From Kineothrix sp. MSJ-39 (GTDB taxonomy: Bacteria > Bacillota > Clostridia > Lachnospirales > Lachnospiraceae), in NCBI RefSeq assembly GCF_018917935.1, contig NZ_JAHLPN010000002.1, positions 274,751 to 338,750 on the forward strand: DNA of 64,000 nucleotides, read 5' to 3'. The notes under the pieces were generated by a model. It was not told the origin of the DNA. It did not search any database and saw nothing but the letters and a program-made list of their open reading frames with translations. Made by a program: the position numbers and the translations under genes. This document shows, one piece after another, positions 24,480 through 33,774 of this stretch; positions within the stretch are counted from its first letter, which is position 1, and every line of letters begins with the position of its first letter.

Positions 24480-25925
24480 TTAGTAGTAAAAAGTTCTTTC
24501 TAATTCCTTACTGTAGCCATATTTACTTCCGATCTCTGCCTGTACGCTGAGATAATCCACACAATCTGCCAGATAAAAGGATGCATCCTCTGTCTGCAGA
24601 TGCATTTCCACAACATCCATCATACGCAGTACCTTTTTCTCTTCTCCTTCCGCTGCCAGAAGCAGACGCAAATATTCCTGATAAGACAATTCTCCCGGCT
24701 TTTTCTCCTGTGTATCCTTAACTGCCGTATCTCCCTCATATTGCAGCATTCCTTCCAGGCTGTAATGCCAGTTCTGCGCTGTTTTGAGCAAAGACACACT
24801 GCCACCTGCCAGAAGCGTTCTGACATCATACACCGCCTCTGCATAAGCCCATGCAAATAACAAAGAGATTTTGATCGGTTCGATCAATACCGGAACACCT
24901 GCTGCCGTAGCGACTGCAGAAGCCATCGTCGCTGCTTCCGCCATTTTGGCTCCATCAGAAAACAGATAAGTAACATTACTGACTTCCCGGATCAGAAGTA
25001 ACCTATGGACAACATATTTCAGATTTTCTATATCACTGTTTTTTCCGCCCAGAATATATTCCAGCTGATAGGACAATTCTCCTGCGTCTTTTTCCTCATC
25101 GAGAAAACAACTGCATTTTTCCATGATATAACTGTCAAACAACAGCTTTTCCGCTGTTTTTACCTGCTCCCGCGTGGTAAGACCGATTCCCTCCTGCTTT
25201 CCTTCTCTGTGAGAACTGAATCTGGCAGGATCGATCATCTGCTCCGAAATATGCTGCTTCTGGTCTGTTACAAGCAGAAGAACCCCTTTTGCCCTGCTTC
25301 CATTTACCTGATCCGCCGGATTTTCCAATTCTGTTTCTTCCAAAACAGGATTTCCTTCCGCATCAACCATTCCGGTGTCTTTTTTCGGAAGCTCCGTTTC
25401 TTCTATAATGCGTTGGTTCTGCTCCCTTTCCGCCGTCACATTTCTTGTAAATAATCCACTTTCCTGTGCGTCGGTAAGTTCTTTTTTCAGGTCTGTCACA
25501 TAAGACAGGCCATATTTTTGTTCCATATACCGGATTGCCTGTTTTTCAAAAACCGCTCCTTTCTGGTCTGTTGCATATGCATATGCAGGGAAAGAAACAT
25601 CCGACAGGAAGCATTTCGTCAGATCTGCCGTAGCTGCCATCTGACCCTGCATGAGATTTTCATTTGCATAGTAACTGAAATGCTTTTTGGTACGTGCAAG
25701 GGAGCCTTTCTCCTCTCCATAGGAGGTATCTATAAAAAGAAGATCATATGCATCAAAAAGTGCCCGGTTATACTCTGCAAACACAGAATACACTGCCAGA
25801 TCCACAGCGGTTTCTGCCTGTATGCTGATTGCTCTTTGTCTGGCACCTTCTATGACCGTCACAAACAAAGACAGTAACACCGCCAGCATCCATGTCATAT
25901 AGACAGTAACAGATCCTTTTTTCAT
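24480..25925 (-). CDS. DUF5702 Tad-associated protein
   Basis: 481 residues from the ATG at 25925 with GGGAGG six nt upstream. The N-terminus KKGSVTVYMTWMLAVLLSLF is again pseudopilin-like (SVTVY in place of TVE), followed by a long extracellular region. The family DUF5702 is a regular member of clostridial Tad loci and takes the place of TadG. No enzymatic motif. Probably an exported, membrane-held component of the pilus or its tip. Confidence 0.7.
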   Translation of the reverse strand: MKKGSVTVYMTWMLAVLLSLFVTVIEGARQRAISIQAETAVDLAVYSVFAEYNRALFDAYDLLFIDTSYGEEKGSLARTKKHFSYYANENLMQGQMAATADLTKCFLSDVSFPAYAYATDQKGAVFEKQAIRYMEQKYGLSYVTDLKKELTDAQESGLFTRNVTAEREQNQRIIEETELPKKDTGMVDAEGNPVLEETELENPADQVNGSRAKGVLLLVTDQKQHISEQMIDPARFSSHREGKQEGIGLTTREQVKTAEKLLFDSYIMEKCSCFLDEEKDAGELSYQLEYILGGKNSDIENLKYVVHRLLLIREVSNVTYLFSDGAKMAEAATMASAVATAAGVPVLIEPIKISLLFAWAYAEAVYDVRTLLAGGSVSLLKTAQNWHYSLEGMLQYEGDTAVKDTQEKKPGELSYQEYLRLLLAAEGEEKKVLRMMDVVEMHLQTEDASFYLADCVDYLSVQAEIGSKYGYSKELERTFYY

Positions 25926-25947
25926 TTGATACCTCCCTTCGCAAAGC

Positions 25948-26115
25948 TCAGACTTTGCCGCTTTCTGTTGAAATGGTCTTGAAAATATTGTTGACAATCG
26001 TCGTAAGCTGCTTTTTAAAGATCAGAACAAGTCCGATCAAAACAACCAGAATCAGGATCATTTCCACTGTTCCGATTCCTTTTTCATCACGCCAGATTTC
26101 TTTGATCACCTGCAT
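25948..26115 (-). CDS. flp: Flp-type major pilin
   Basis: A 55-residue protein. It reads MQVIKEIWRDEKGIGTVEMI, then a hydrophobic stretch (LILVVLIGLVLIF) and a short polar tail ending ESGKV. Cleavage after the Gly of EKG would leave IGTVEM with Glu at +5, the Flp/type IVb prepilin rule. A purine-rich GGGGGTGAGAAG precedes the ATG. It sits between tadC and the DUF5702 gene. The length and motif mark it as the structural pilin. Confidence 0.85.
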   Translation of the reverse strand: MQVIKEIWRDEKGIGTVEMILILVVLIGLVLIFKKQLTTIVNNIFKTISTESGKV

Positions 26116-26242
26116 CTTCTCACCCCCTTTCCGGATTTAAACAGGTTATATACCGCACACTTTCGCACCCGAGCGGATACGTAGCATGATCTATATTTCA
26201 GACATTTTCTGACGCAGACTACCATGCATATGTCGGAAAACG

Positions 26243-27568
26243 TCAGGAAACTGAAAACGATAAAAATGCCGGAATCATGATAAGCAGCATGACAAGCAGT
26301 AAAAGCAGTACCATGGGAAACAAAAGCTTCGTCCCTGCTTCTTCTCCCGCTTTTTTTACCTGCTGCTTTTGTAGAAGAAAGGCAGAAGCTGCTTCTTCCC
26401 GGAGCATAGGCAGAAAATCCTTTGTTCCTTTTTTTACATTCTGGATCAGCAGGGCACAAAATTTCAGATAAAGAGCACTTCCACATCGTTTTCCGAATTT
26501 GTCCAACGCCGGTTCCAGCATCTCATTTTTCATATCCCGGCAAAAAAGCTTTAGTTCCATGGCAAGATAAGGATTTTTCTCTTCTTTTTCCATTGTCTGA
26601 AAAATAAAAGGAACCGTCATGCCTGCACCTGCAAGCAACGTAAATTTGCTGACAAATGACGGATAGGAAAGTACAAGCTCCCTGCTTCTTTTCTCTGTTT
26701 CCTTCTCCAGATCCCGATCCTTTGCGAGGAAAAGCAGGAGAAACACAGCAGGGAGGAAGAGAAAAGCGATCAGAACTGTATTTTGATCCGAAAGATGATA
26801 GCTGACAGTCTGTCCCTGTACTTCTTTGGGAAGCTGCATTACTTCTTCTGTTTTCTGCTTCTCATCTGCATCCTGCAGAATATCTGTCAGTACTTCTTCC
26901 TGCTGCTTTTCCTTGGAAACATAAGGATATACCATCACAGAAAAACTGTGTTCCCAGATCTGTTCCTGACAGGACATGATCGCAGTCAGAAGCACAGCTT
27001 TTGGCTCTTTGAGTTCCTCTGTATTCACACTGCCATCACTGTCGATCAGTGTATAATCATCACTTTCCCAATCGATCCGGAACGGATATCCTTCATATTC
27101 TTTCTGTAAGTTCAGATCTTCCGTCACATGAGCAAAAGATGTATTATTTCCAAGCAATATGGTTTCAAAAGCTTTTATCAACTGCTCCCGTTTTTCGGTA
27201 AGTTCCTGTTTGGTAAATTGTCTGCTTTGCAGCGCATAGACCAGATTTTTTTCTTCCCTGCCATTGGATATGACAAGTGCAACCTCTCTCGGATCCTCCA
27301 GATACTGTCCGCGCCTGAGCTCATAACCGTTCTGCAGAACGGATTCTGTTTTCTCTTTTCCGTACAAAAGCAGAAGAAAACAGATCCCTACCAGCAGAAC
27401 AGGCAGCAGATCCGCGGTTTTCCTTGCATAATATGTCCGCAGAGCTTCCTGTTTTTCCATCGTGGGATGCAAAATCCTTAAATGTTCTTTTACTTTTGGC
27501 TGATACAATTTTTGAAAAACAGAATACCCAAATAGCCGGTAACAAAATTCATAAACTAATTTTTTCAT
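26243..27568 (-). CDS. tadC: TadC-like inner-membrane platform protein
   Basis: 441 residues. The C-terminal about 180 residues form the type II secretion F domain (YPSFVSKFTLLAGAGMTVPF, EEAGTKLLFPMVLLLLLVML). The usual TadC is about 300 residues. The excess is an insertion of about 190 residues (71-262) between TM1 (51-70) and TM2 (264-284), which by topology lies outside the cell. Start and stop overlap neighbours (ATGA with tadB). 127 nt of non-coding sequence separates it from flp. Confidence 0.8.
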   Translation of the reverse strand: MKKLVYEFCYRLFGYSVFQKLYQPKVKEHLRILHPTMEKQEALRTYYARKTADLLPVLLVGICFLLLLYGKEKTESVLQNGYELRRGQYLEDPREVALVISNGREEKNLVYALQSRQFTKQELTEKREQLIKAFETILLGNNTSFAHVTEDLNLQKEYEGYPFRIDWESDDYTLIDSDGSVNTEELKEPKAVLLTAIMSCQEQIWEHSFSVMVYPYVSKEKQQEEVLTDILQDADEKQKTEEVMQLPKEVQGQTVSYHLSDQNTVLIAFLFLPAVFLLLFLAKDRDLEKETEKRSRELVLSYPSFVSKFTLLAGAGMTVPFIFQTMEKEEKNPYLAMELKLFCRDMKNEMLEPALDKFGKRCGSALYLKFCALLIQNVKKGTKDFLPMLREEAASAFLLQKQQVKKAGEEAGTKLLFPMVLLLLLVMLLIMIPAFLSFSVS

Positions 27569-28302
27569 ATGTGGATCTCCATGATCTTTTCAGATAACAG
27601 ATAAGCTGTGGCATAAAGAAGGAGACAGGCGGACATGATCAGAATACCCATTGGATTTTGATACAGAGGCATAAAATAACCGGGGGAAGTCAGGGAAATA
27701 TATCCCATGATAAAAAGTGGGATCAGAAGCATGATCCGCTGTTCCATTTTCTTTCCGGTCAGCATGACATCTATTTCCGCGAGCAGTTCTATTTTCTGAC
27801 CGATCACATCTGCTGTATTGGCAATCATGGCGTTCAGATCTCCGCCGCTCTTTTTGGCTGTGGCGAATACCTTTGCAAAATCCATGATATCCGTCATCCG
27901 GCTTCGCTCTCCCAGATCATTCAAAAGCACTTCCAGAGAAATGTGGTTTTCCATCTGTCGTTTCATGCTCTGACATTCCTGCAGAATATCCGCAGATGCA
28001 TTATATAAATAAGTCAGATCTCTGCAGGCTTCCAGAAAGGCATTTTCAATGGAATAACCCGCCTTCAGAGAAGCACCAAAGGAAAGGATCAGATCCTTAA
28101 ACTCTTTTACAAGCTGCTTTTTCCGCTTTTCCAAAAGCTGTTTCTTTTTCTTTTTCCATAAAAAAGGGAAAAAAACAATACAGAGACCGCCTGCCAAAAA
28201 TGTTCCGAAAAAAAGCTTTCCGATCAGTAAAAACAGAACTGTAACAGCAATCAGAAACGAAATCATCTCCCGCCGTCTGAATGTATATTTGTCATAATTC
28301 AT
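27565..28302 (-). CDS. tadB: TadB-like inner-membrane platform protein
   Basis: 245 residues from the ATG at 28302, which overlaps the tadA stop (ATGA). Type II secretion F domain: FKDLILSFGASLKAGYSIEN and FAKVFATAKKSGGDLNAMIA, with membrane helices at about 15-45 and 190-235. With TadC it forms the membrane platform that the TadA ATPase drives. Confidence 0.88.
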   Translation of the reverse strand: MNYDKYTFRRREMISFLIAVTVLFLLIGKLFFGTFLAGGLCIVFFPFLWKKKKKQLLEKRKKQLVKEFKDLILSFGASLKAGYSIENAFLEACRDLTYLYNASADILQECQSMKRQMENHISLEVLLNDLGERSRMTDIMDFAKVFATAKKSGGDLNAMIANTADVIGQKIELLAEIDVMLTGKKMEQRIMLLIPLFIMGYISLTSPGYFMPLYQNPMGILIMSACLLLYATAYLLSEKIMEIHI

Positions 28303-29507
28303 AGTGTAATACCCGCCTGCTGCAGTTTTTCCGTATGAACAAGCGATCCTGTCTTTTTCCATATTCCCTGCACCTTGCCATTCCTTTCTCCTGTTTCTTG
28401 AAATTCATACAAAACAGAAAGCAGAACTTCCCCCTGCTCATAACCAACAACCTCTGATACGGACAATACCCGTCTGCTCTTGTCCCGCAGTCTTCCCAGA
28501 TGAACGATCAGATCCACACCACCGGCGATCTGCCTGCGGATCGCTGCAAGCGGAAGCTCCATCCCCATGAGTACCATTGTTTCCAGACGGGCTATCATAT
28601 CTGCTGCACTGTTGGCATGTCCCGTGCTCAGACTTCCGTCATGACCGGTATTTAAGGCCTGCAGCATATCGATTGCTTCTGCGCCCCTGACTTCTCCGAC
28701 GATGATCCGATCCGGCCGCATACGAAGTGATGCACGGATCAGATCCCGGATCGTCACAGGCTTACAGCCTTCCACGTTGGCATTTCTTGTTTCCAGCCTC
28801 ACCAGATTGTCATTTCCCTGAATTTGCAGCTCCGCACTGTCCTCGATCGTGATGATCCGCTCTGTGCGGGGTATAAAAGAAGAAAGTGCATTTAAAAAGG
28901 TCGTCTTTCCGCTGCCTGTTCCGCCACTGATAAAAATGTTATAGCCCGCAATGACAAGCTTTTCCAAAAAAGTACAGATCTCCTGTGAAACAGAACCAAG
29001 TCTTAAAAGCTCCGGTATGAGCAGCGGTGTCTTCCCAAAGCGGCGGATCGTCAGGATCGGCCCATTGAGTGCAACAGGCGGCAGTACGACATGGACACGG
29101 CTTCCGAAAAGTCTTGCATCTACGATCGGACTGCTTTCATTAACCACTCTGTTTGCTTTTGCAACGATCTGCTGGATCACATCCAGAAGCTTATCCTCTG
29201 ATTCAAAGGCAGTCTGCCATTGCTGTAGTCTTCCTTCCTTTTCAATGAAAATGTGATCCGGACCGTTTACCATGATCTCTGTCACAGTTTCATCTTCCAA
29301 TAGCTCCTGCAAAACATCATACTTCCGGATCGCATAATAAATTTCCCGGCAAAGTCTCTTTTTCTCTGCCAGTGGGATATATGTCTCTTTCCCCATAAGC
29401 CAGACTTCGTTTTCAACCAGTTCCTGCACCGCTTCATCTTCCATTTCCATGGAATGATCCAGCTTTTCCAGAAGGCGGCTTTTGATTTCCTGTTTCAGCT
29501 CATTCAT
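28299..29507 (-). CDS. tadA: TadA/CpaF secretion ATPase
   Basis: 402 residues, full length for the family. N-terminal domain with [20 protein letters not shown], Walker A GGTGSGKT at 195-202, [20 protein letters not shown] (Asp box and Walker B region), and the His box [14 protein letters not shown]. It powers pilus assembly by ATP hydrolysis at the inner face of the membrane. Overlaps tadZ by eight nt upstream and tadB downstream. Confidence 0.95.
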   Translation of the reverse strand: MNELKQEIKSRLLEKLDHSMEMEDEAVQELVENEVWLMGKETYIPLAEKKRLCREIYYAIRKYDVLQELLEDETVTEIMVNGPDHIFIEKEGRLQQWQTAFESEDKLLDVIQQIVAKANRVVNESSPIVDARLFGSRVHVVLPPVALNGPILTIRRFGKTPLLIPELLRLGSVSQEICTFLEKLVIAGYNIFISGGTGSGKTTFLNALSSFIPRTERIITIEDSAELQIQGNDNLVRLETRNANVEGCKPVTIRDLIRASLRMRPDRIIVGEVRGAEAIDMLQALNTGHDGSLSTGHANSAADMIARLETMVLMGMELPLAAIRRQIAGGVDLIVHLGRLRDKSRRVLSVSEVVGYEQGEVLLSVLYEFQETGERNGKVQGIWKKTGSLVHTEKLQQAGITL

Positions 29508-30489
29508 CTTCTTCCTCTTTTTCCATCAGCTTCTGTACATAATCCGCCAGTTCCGTATGTGTATAAAGTGCCGCCTGATAGGAAAATTCCTTAAAAACAG
29601 GTATTTTGCATTCTTTCGTTTTGGAAAGCAGATCCTCTTTTTTGATATGGGAGAGCAGCTTTTTATACTGCTCCATCTTTGCCATTGCCAGTCCATCCTT
29701 AGGGATACAGCTGTAAATCTCATCACACAGCTCCAGCAAAGAAAAAAGTCCTCTTACCTGCTCCGTCAGATCCAGAATGATCACTTCATAGTCTGTTTCC
29801 CGGATGATCTTCCGCAAAAATGCCTGCCATGTTTTTTCATCGATTTCCTCCATATCGGGATAGGAAAAAACGGGTGGTAAGTAGTAAAGATTTCCGGTCA
29901 TTTCCACCATGCTTTCCAATCTGCATCTGAATTTTTCCGCATCTTCCTGTAAAAAGTACAGAATATCCATCATATCGTATACAAATTTCTTCTGCATGAT
30001 ATACTCAAACCCGGAATAAGGTTCAAAATTCAGATAAAGCACTTTCTTATTTTTTGCAAGGATCTGCCCCATCGTCAGTGCGATAGAACTTTGCAGCATA
30101 TGATGCGCCGGAGAGTAAAAAGCAATCAGTTTTGTTTCCGTAGCTGCAGTTCCCTTTACCGGTAAAAGTGCTTCTTCCTCACACAGCTTCAAAATGGCCT
30201 TTGCCATCTCATGGATCGACTGATATTTATAAATACCGGAGCCGTTCTTTGCTTCCGTCAGATACAGCGGACGTCTGACTTTTGTTAGAAGCTGCTCCGT
30301 CTGAAAAGCATCCAGAAAATCTTCTCCGATCAGGCAGATATCCTCTTCCTCCCGTTCCTTTTCAAATGCCAGAAAACGATCCGCATCATCAAATGCCATG
30401 ATAGGAAAATGAAAGCGGTCTTTTAAATACGCAGAAAGTGTTTTCACAAGGATTGTTTCCCTGTCACAGATTGCAAGTAATTGATTCAT
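29500..30489 (-). CDS. tadZ: TadZ/CpaE-like protein with degenerate P-loop
   Basis: 329 residues from the ATG at 30489, with AGGAGG nine nt upstream; the longer upstream reading overlaps the previous gene and is rejected. An N-terminal receiver-like half (about 1-120) is followed by a MinD/ParA-like fold: KLIAFYSPAHHMLQSSIALT stands where the deviant Walker A (GGxGKT) should be, and YEVIILDLTE is the Walker B-like strand. The Lys/Gly signature is lost, so ATP hydrolysis is doubtful. TadZ proteins localise the pilus machine, often to the pole. Confidence 0.8.
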   Translation of the reverse strand: MNQLLAICDRETILVKTLSAYLKDRFHFPIMAFDDADRFLAFEKEREEEDICLIGEDFLDAFQTEQLLTKVRRPLYLTEAKNGSGIYKYQSIHEMAKAILKLCEEEALLPVKGTAATETKLIAFYSPAHHMLQSSIALTMGQILAKNKKVLYLNFEPYSGFEYIMQKKFVYDMMDILYFLQEDAEKFRCRLESMVEMTGNLYYLPPVFSYPDMEEIDEKTWQAFLRKIIRETDYEVIILDLTEQVRGLFSLLELCDEIYSCIPKDGLAMAKMEQYKKLLSHIKKEDLLSKTKECKIPVFKEFSYQAALYTHTELADYVQKLMEKEEEDE

Positions 30490-30917
30490 AAAATACTTCC
30501 TCCTGTTTGTAGTGCAATCACGCCAAACAGGATTGGAATACTGAAATGGATGACTGCTTTTTTTCTTGTTTTTTTGAAAATGAGGCGATATGCCAATACG
30601 ATAATGGAAATGAACGCGCCCGCAAAGCAGGCATAGATAAAAATAGAAATACTGTGCATAATTCCCGTAAACAGGGCACACACGCTGAAAAGCTTGATAT
30701 CACCGCCTCCAAATGCACCAAAGCGGTAAACCGGTATGAGAAGCAAAAAGAAAACCGCTGCTTCCAAAATACCTCTGCCTGTTCCTATCCAGCCACCAGT
30801 CAGCCACCGATAACAGATGCCTGCCAGATATCCTGCCAGTATGATCCGGTTACTGATCCGGAACGTAAAAAGATCCATCACAACTGCCAGACAGAGGATT
30901 CCATACAAAAAGATCAT
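30486..30917 (-). CDS. tadV: prepilin peptidase A24 (first copy, TadV-like)
   Basis: 143 residues with about five helices and both catalytic aspartates: VVMDLFTFRISN (Asp14) and FGGGDIKLF (GxGD). This is the usual short TadV/CpaA form without the methylase domain. It is the first gene of the Tad operon and overlaps tadZ by four nt. Confidence 0.88.
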   Translation of the reverse strand: MIFLYGILCLAVVMDLFTFRISNRIILAGYLAGICYRWLTGGWIGTGRGILEAAVFFLLLIPVYRFGAFGGGDIKLFSVCALFTGIMHSISIFIYACFAGAFISIIVLAYRLIFKKTRKKAVIHFSIPILFGVIALQTGGSIL

Positions 30918-30957
30918 ACATCCTCCAAAATGATATAATTTTAAAAACGTGGAAATT

Positions 30958-30997
30958 GTGAAACAGGAACTGTTTCACCGATAGCAGAACTGCTATC
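30958..30997 (-). promoter_or_regulatory. two tandem hairpins in the Tad operon leader
   Basis: GTGAAACAG-GAA-CTGTTTCAC (30958-30978) and GATAGCAG-AA-CTGCTATC (30980-30997), one nt apart. Both lie between the candidate promoter and the first Tad start codon. Confidence 0.65.
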
Positions 30998-31011
30998 TGT
31001 CTGTAAGCTGC

Positions 31012-31040
31012 ATTATATAAGAGGGATTTACAAAAGTAAA
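31012..31040 (-). promoter_or_regulatory. candidate promoter of the Tad operon
   Basis: On the minus strand: -35 TTTACT (31035-31040), 17-nt spacer, perfect -10 TATAAT (31012-31017); start near 31005 and a leader of about 88 nt. The -35 lies inside the hairpin AAGAGGGGTTTAC/GTAAATCCCTCTT (31018-31049), which may end the BofA transcript. Confidence 0.55.
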
Positions 31041-31085
31041 CCCCTCTTTACAAAAAAGATCATTTTTGTGAAAACTGCCGGATTT

Positions 31086-31376
31086 TCAGAAAAGCTGCAT
31101 GCAAAACAGCATGCAAACCCCCGGAATTCCTAGGATCGTGCTTGTCAAAAGCGTCCAGACATTAACCCCGACGAACAGATCCAGTGCCAGATAAGAAAAG
31201 AGCTGATCCAGTCCTATGATCGTCACAAAACCTAAAATGCCACGTTCCACCAGACCAAGCACCAGTCGTCTTTTTTTCTGAAAACTGCTCAAAAACAAAA
31301 CAAAAAGACAGACACACACAATAAAAATATACATATAATTCTGAGATGTAAATTCTCCCATTTCAAACACCATCAT
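31086..31376 (-). CDS. bofA: BofA-like sigma-K processing inhibitor
   Basis: 96 residues, two to three hydrophobic segments. The C-terminal part, LVERGILGFVTIIGLDQLFS ... VGVNVWTLLTSTILGIPGVC, matches the BofA family signature (GvNxxT..xxxxLGxPGv). In Bacillus BofA holds SpoIVFB inactive in the mother-cell membrane until late sporulation. Presence suggests sporulation ability, though BofA-like proteins also occur in strains not seen to sporulate. The N-terminal part (about 1-30) is weakly conserved. Confidence 0.78.
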   Translation of the reverse strand: MMVFEMGEFTSQNYMYIFIVCVCLFVLFLSSFQKKRRLVLGLVERGILGFVTIIGLDQLFSYLALDLFVGVNVWTLLTSTILGIPGVCMLFCMQLF

Positions 31377-31454
31377 GTATTTTTCTATTTCAGTGTATGC
31401 CTGTTTTTATTATTTATGTATGATCCTTCTGCCTATTCCATAGTAAAAATTTTA

Positions 31455-33560
31455 TCAGATTTCAAATGACAGACTGTTGACACCAAGCAGCTCTGCTGTC
31501 CGCTCATCAGGCTGTCCGAATCCAATAAAGATCTGCGCCTTTTTACCATCATAGACACGTTCGCCATCCTCTGTTACAGTAGAAAATGCAGTTTTGGAAA
31601 TATGCAGGCTGATCCATTGTCCTTCCCCGGCTTTTATATGGATCCTTGCAAAAACACCGAGCTTCGGATGCAACACTTCATTCGGACTCTGTACTTTCAC
31701 ATAGCCCTGTAGTACTTCCTCTGTATCATAACTGCCCCTGTTTTCCACATGTACTTTTATCTCTATACCGTCTTTTACAGCATCTTCGTAAGTATATTCT
31801 TTTTCCGGCTGTATTTCATCTATCACACAATCACTGTAGGTCAGACCATAGCCAAACGGATAAAGTGGTTTTTTTGTCAGATAGCGGTAAGTTCTTCCCC
31901 GCATCGTATAGTCTGTAAATGCAGGCATTTCTGTCAGATCCCGGTATATGGTGACAGGAAGCTTTCCGGATGGTGAATATTCTCCAAATAAAAGCCTTGC
32001 CACTTCTCTTCCGCCTTCTGCTCCCGGATAAAACGCCTGTAGAATGGCAGCAGCTTCCTGATCCGCAAAATTAAGATCCATTGCAGAACCTGCAAGCAGG
32101 CAGACGATAAATGGTTTCTTTGTTTTCGCAACTGCTTCCAAAAGCCTTTGCTGCGGCGGTGGAAGAAGCAGATCCAGCTTGTCACCGGAAGCATAGGAAT
32201 TTCCGGTATCTCCTTCCTCTCCTTCCAGAGTCTCATCGAGTCCCAGACAGAGAACAACCACATCTGCATGTTCTGCACAGCTGACTGCTTCACTGATCCT
32301 GTCATCAGGCTGTGCCAGTGCCTCTTCTCTGTCTTTGTATAAATGACAGCCCTGTGCATATAATACACGTCCGTCTTCTCCCAGATAATCCTGGATTCCT
32401 TCCAGAACCGTAATATATCTCGGAGGTGTTCCGTGATAATTGCCGATCAGTGCCTCTCTGCTGTCTGCATTTGGTCCGATCACGCCAATTGTCATACCTT
32501 TTTTCTTTTTCAGCGGTAAAATACCATCATTCTTTAAAAGAACAATACTTTCTTCTGCTGCTTTTTTTGCCAGCGCAAGATGTTCTTTGCAGGCAATGGT
32601 TTCATATGGTATCTCATCATATTCTGTTTTGTCAAACATTCCGAGCAGAAATCTTGTTGTAAACAAACGGATCGCCGCACGGCGGATCAGGGAAAGTGGC
32701 AGATCTCCCTTTTTATAAGCAGGCATAATCTCCCGGTAGGTACAGCCACAGTTCAGATCACATCCTTTTTCCAGCGCCAGATACGCACTTTCTTCCGCAT
32801 TTCTGGTTACTTTATGGTTTTCATGGAAATCCTTGATTGCCCAACAGTCAGATACATAATGTCCCTCAAAATGCCACTTACCGCGCAATACCTCTTCCAT
32901 CAGATAAGTGTTGGCACAGCATGGCTCCCCATTCGTGCGGTTATATGCACCCATCACAGATTCCACACCTGCCTCCACACAGGCCTGAAAAGCGGGCAGA
33001 TAAGTTTCCCACATGTCTTTTCTGGTGGCCTTGGCATCAAAATGATGTCTTTCCTTTTCCGGACCGGAATGTACCGCAAAATGCTTTGCACACGCCGCTG
33101 TTTTTAAATAAGATCCATCACCCTGTAATCCTTTTACAAAGGATTCTCCAAGTCTGCTTGTCAGATATGGATCCTCTCCATATGTTTCATGTCCGCGTCC
33201 CCATCTCGGATCACGGAAAATATTCACATTAGGAGACCAGATTGTCAGACCTTTATAAATATCTCTGTCCCCATGCGCAGAAGCTGCATTGTATTTTGCA
33301 CGGGCTTCTGTCGCGATCGTATCTCCTATTTTTTCTATTAGCACCGGATCAAATGTAGCTGCAAGCCCTATTGCCTGTGGAAATACAGTTGCAGTTCCGG
33401 CTCTTGCCACACCATGAAGTCCTTCACTCCACCAGTTATATGCCGGAATATGCAGTCTTTCAATAGCCGGTGCATCATATCTGAGCTGCGATGCCATTTC
33501 TTCTACTGTCATCTGATCAACCAGATGAACCGCTCTTTCTTCTGCTTCTTTTCTGTTCAT
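31455..33560 (-). CDS. GH3 beta-xylosidase/beta-glucosidase
   Basis: 701 residues, cytoplasmic (no signal peptide). GH3 N-terminal TIM barrel with YNWWSEGLHGVARAG and WSPNVNIFRDPRWGRGHETY, catalytic nucleophile Asp238 in YVSDCWAI, a second alpha/beta domain (about 340-570) and a C-terminal fibronectin-III-like domain (about 590-690). The N-terminal pattern is closest to GH3 enzymes acting on xylo- or gluco-oligosaccharides imported into the cell. Neighbours (AraC regulator, sugar ABC transporter) support that. Exact substrate not proven. Confidence 0.88.
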   Translation of the reverse strand: MNRKEAEERAVHLVDQMTVEEMASQLRYDAPAIERLHIPAYNWWSEGLHGVARAGTATVFPQAIGLAATFDPVLIEKIGDTIATEARAKYNAASAHGDRDIYKGLTIWSPNVNIFRDPRWGRGHETYGEDPYLTSRLGESFVKGLQGDGSYLKTAACAKHFAVHSGPEKERHHFDAKATRKDMWETYLPAFQACVEAGVESVMGAYNRTNGEPCCANTYLMEEVLRGKWHFEGHYVSDCWAIKDFHENHKVTRNAEESAYLALEKGCDLNCGCTYREIMPAYKKGDLPLSLIRRAAIRLFTTRFLLGMFDKTEYDEIPYETIACKEHLALAKKAAEESIVLLKNDGILPLKKKKGMTIGVIGPNADSREALIGNYHGTPPRYITVLEGIQDYLGEDGRVLYAQGCHLYKDREEALAQPDDRISEAVSCAEHADVVVLCLGLDETLEGEEGDTGNSYASGDKLDLLLPPPQQRLLEAVAKTKKPFIVCLLAGSAMDLNFADQEAAAILQAFYPGAEGGREVARLLFGEYSPSGKLPVTIYRDLTEMPAFTDYTMRGRTYRYLTKKPLYPFGYGLTYSDCVIDEIQPEKEYTYEDAVKDGIEIKVHVENRGSYDTEEVLQGYVKVQSPNEVLHPKLGVFARIHIKAGEGQWISLHISKTAFSTVTEDGERVYDGKKAQIFIGFGQPDERTAELLGVNSLSFEI

Positions 33561-33615
33561 TGCAAAATCCTCATACTCTCTACTGTTGTTCCGTCCTTTG
33601 TTAACTTCTGCTTTT

Positions 33616-33679
33616 ATCTTACAAAATTACTTTTGCAGCGACCTCACATTTCTTGCGATATCGTTTACAAATATTGCGA
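33616..33679 (-). promoter_or_regulatory. GH3 promoter with AraC-type direct repeats and cre-like site
   Basis: Plus-strand half-sites TTCTTGCGA (33650-33658) and ATATTGCGA (33671-33679), 21 bp apart. On the minus strand -10 TAAGAT is at 33616-33621, with no recognisable -35, and the near half-site ends 28 bp upstream of the -10. The same layout is found before the sugar-binding protein gene. CGATATCGTTTACA (33656-33669) also fits the CcpA cre consensus at 12 of 14 positions. Confidence 0.6.
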
Positions 33680-33774
33680 ATCATACACGCAAAAACTTTC
33701 CATTTATCAATTTGTATTTTATAATGGAAAAAGAAGGTAATTTTGCGTTTTATGCATGTAAAAGGAGGAGTTTT

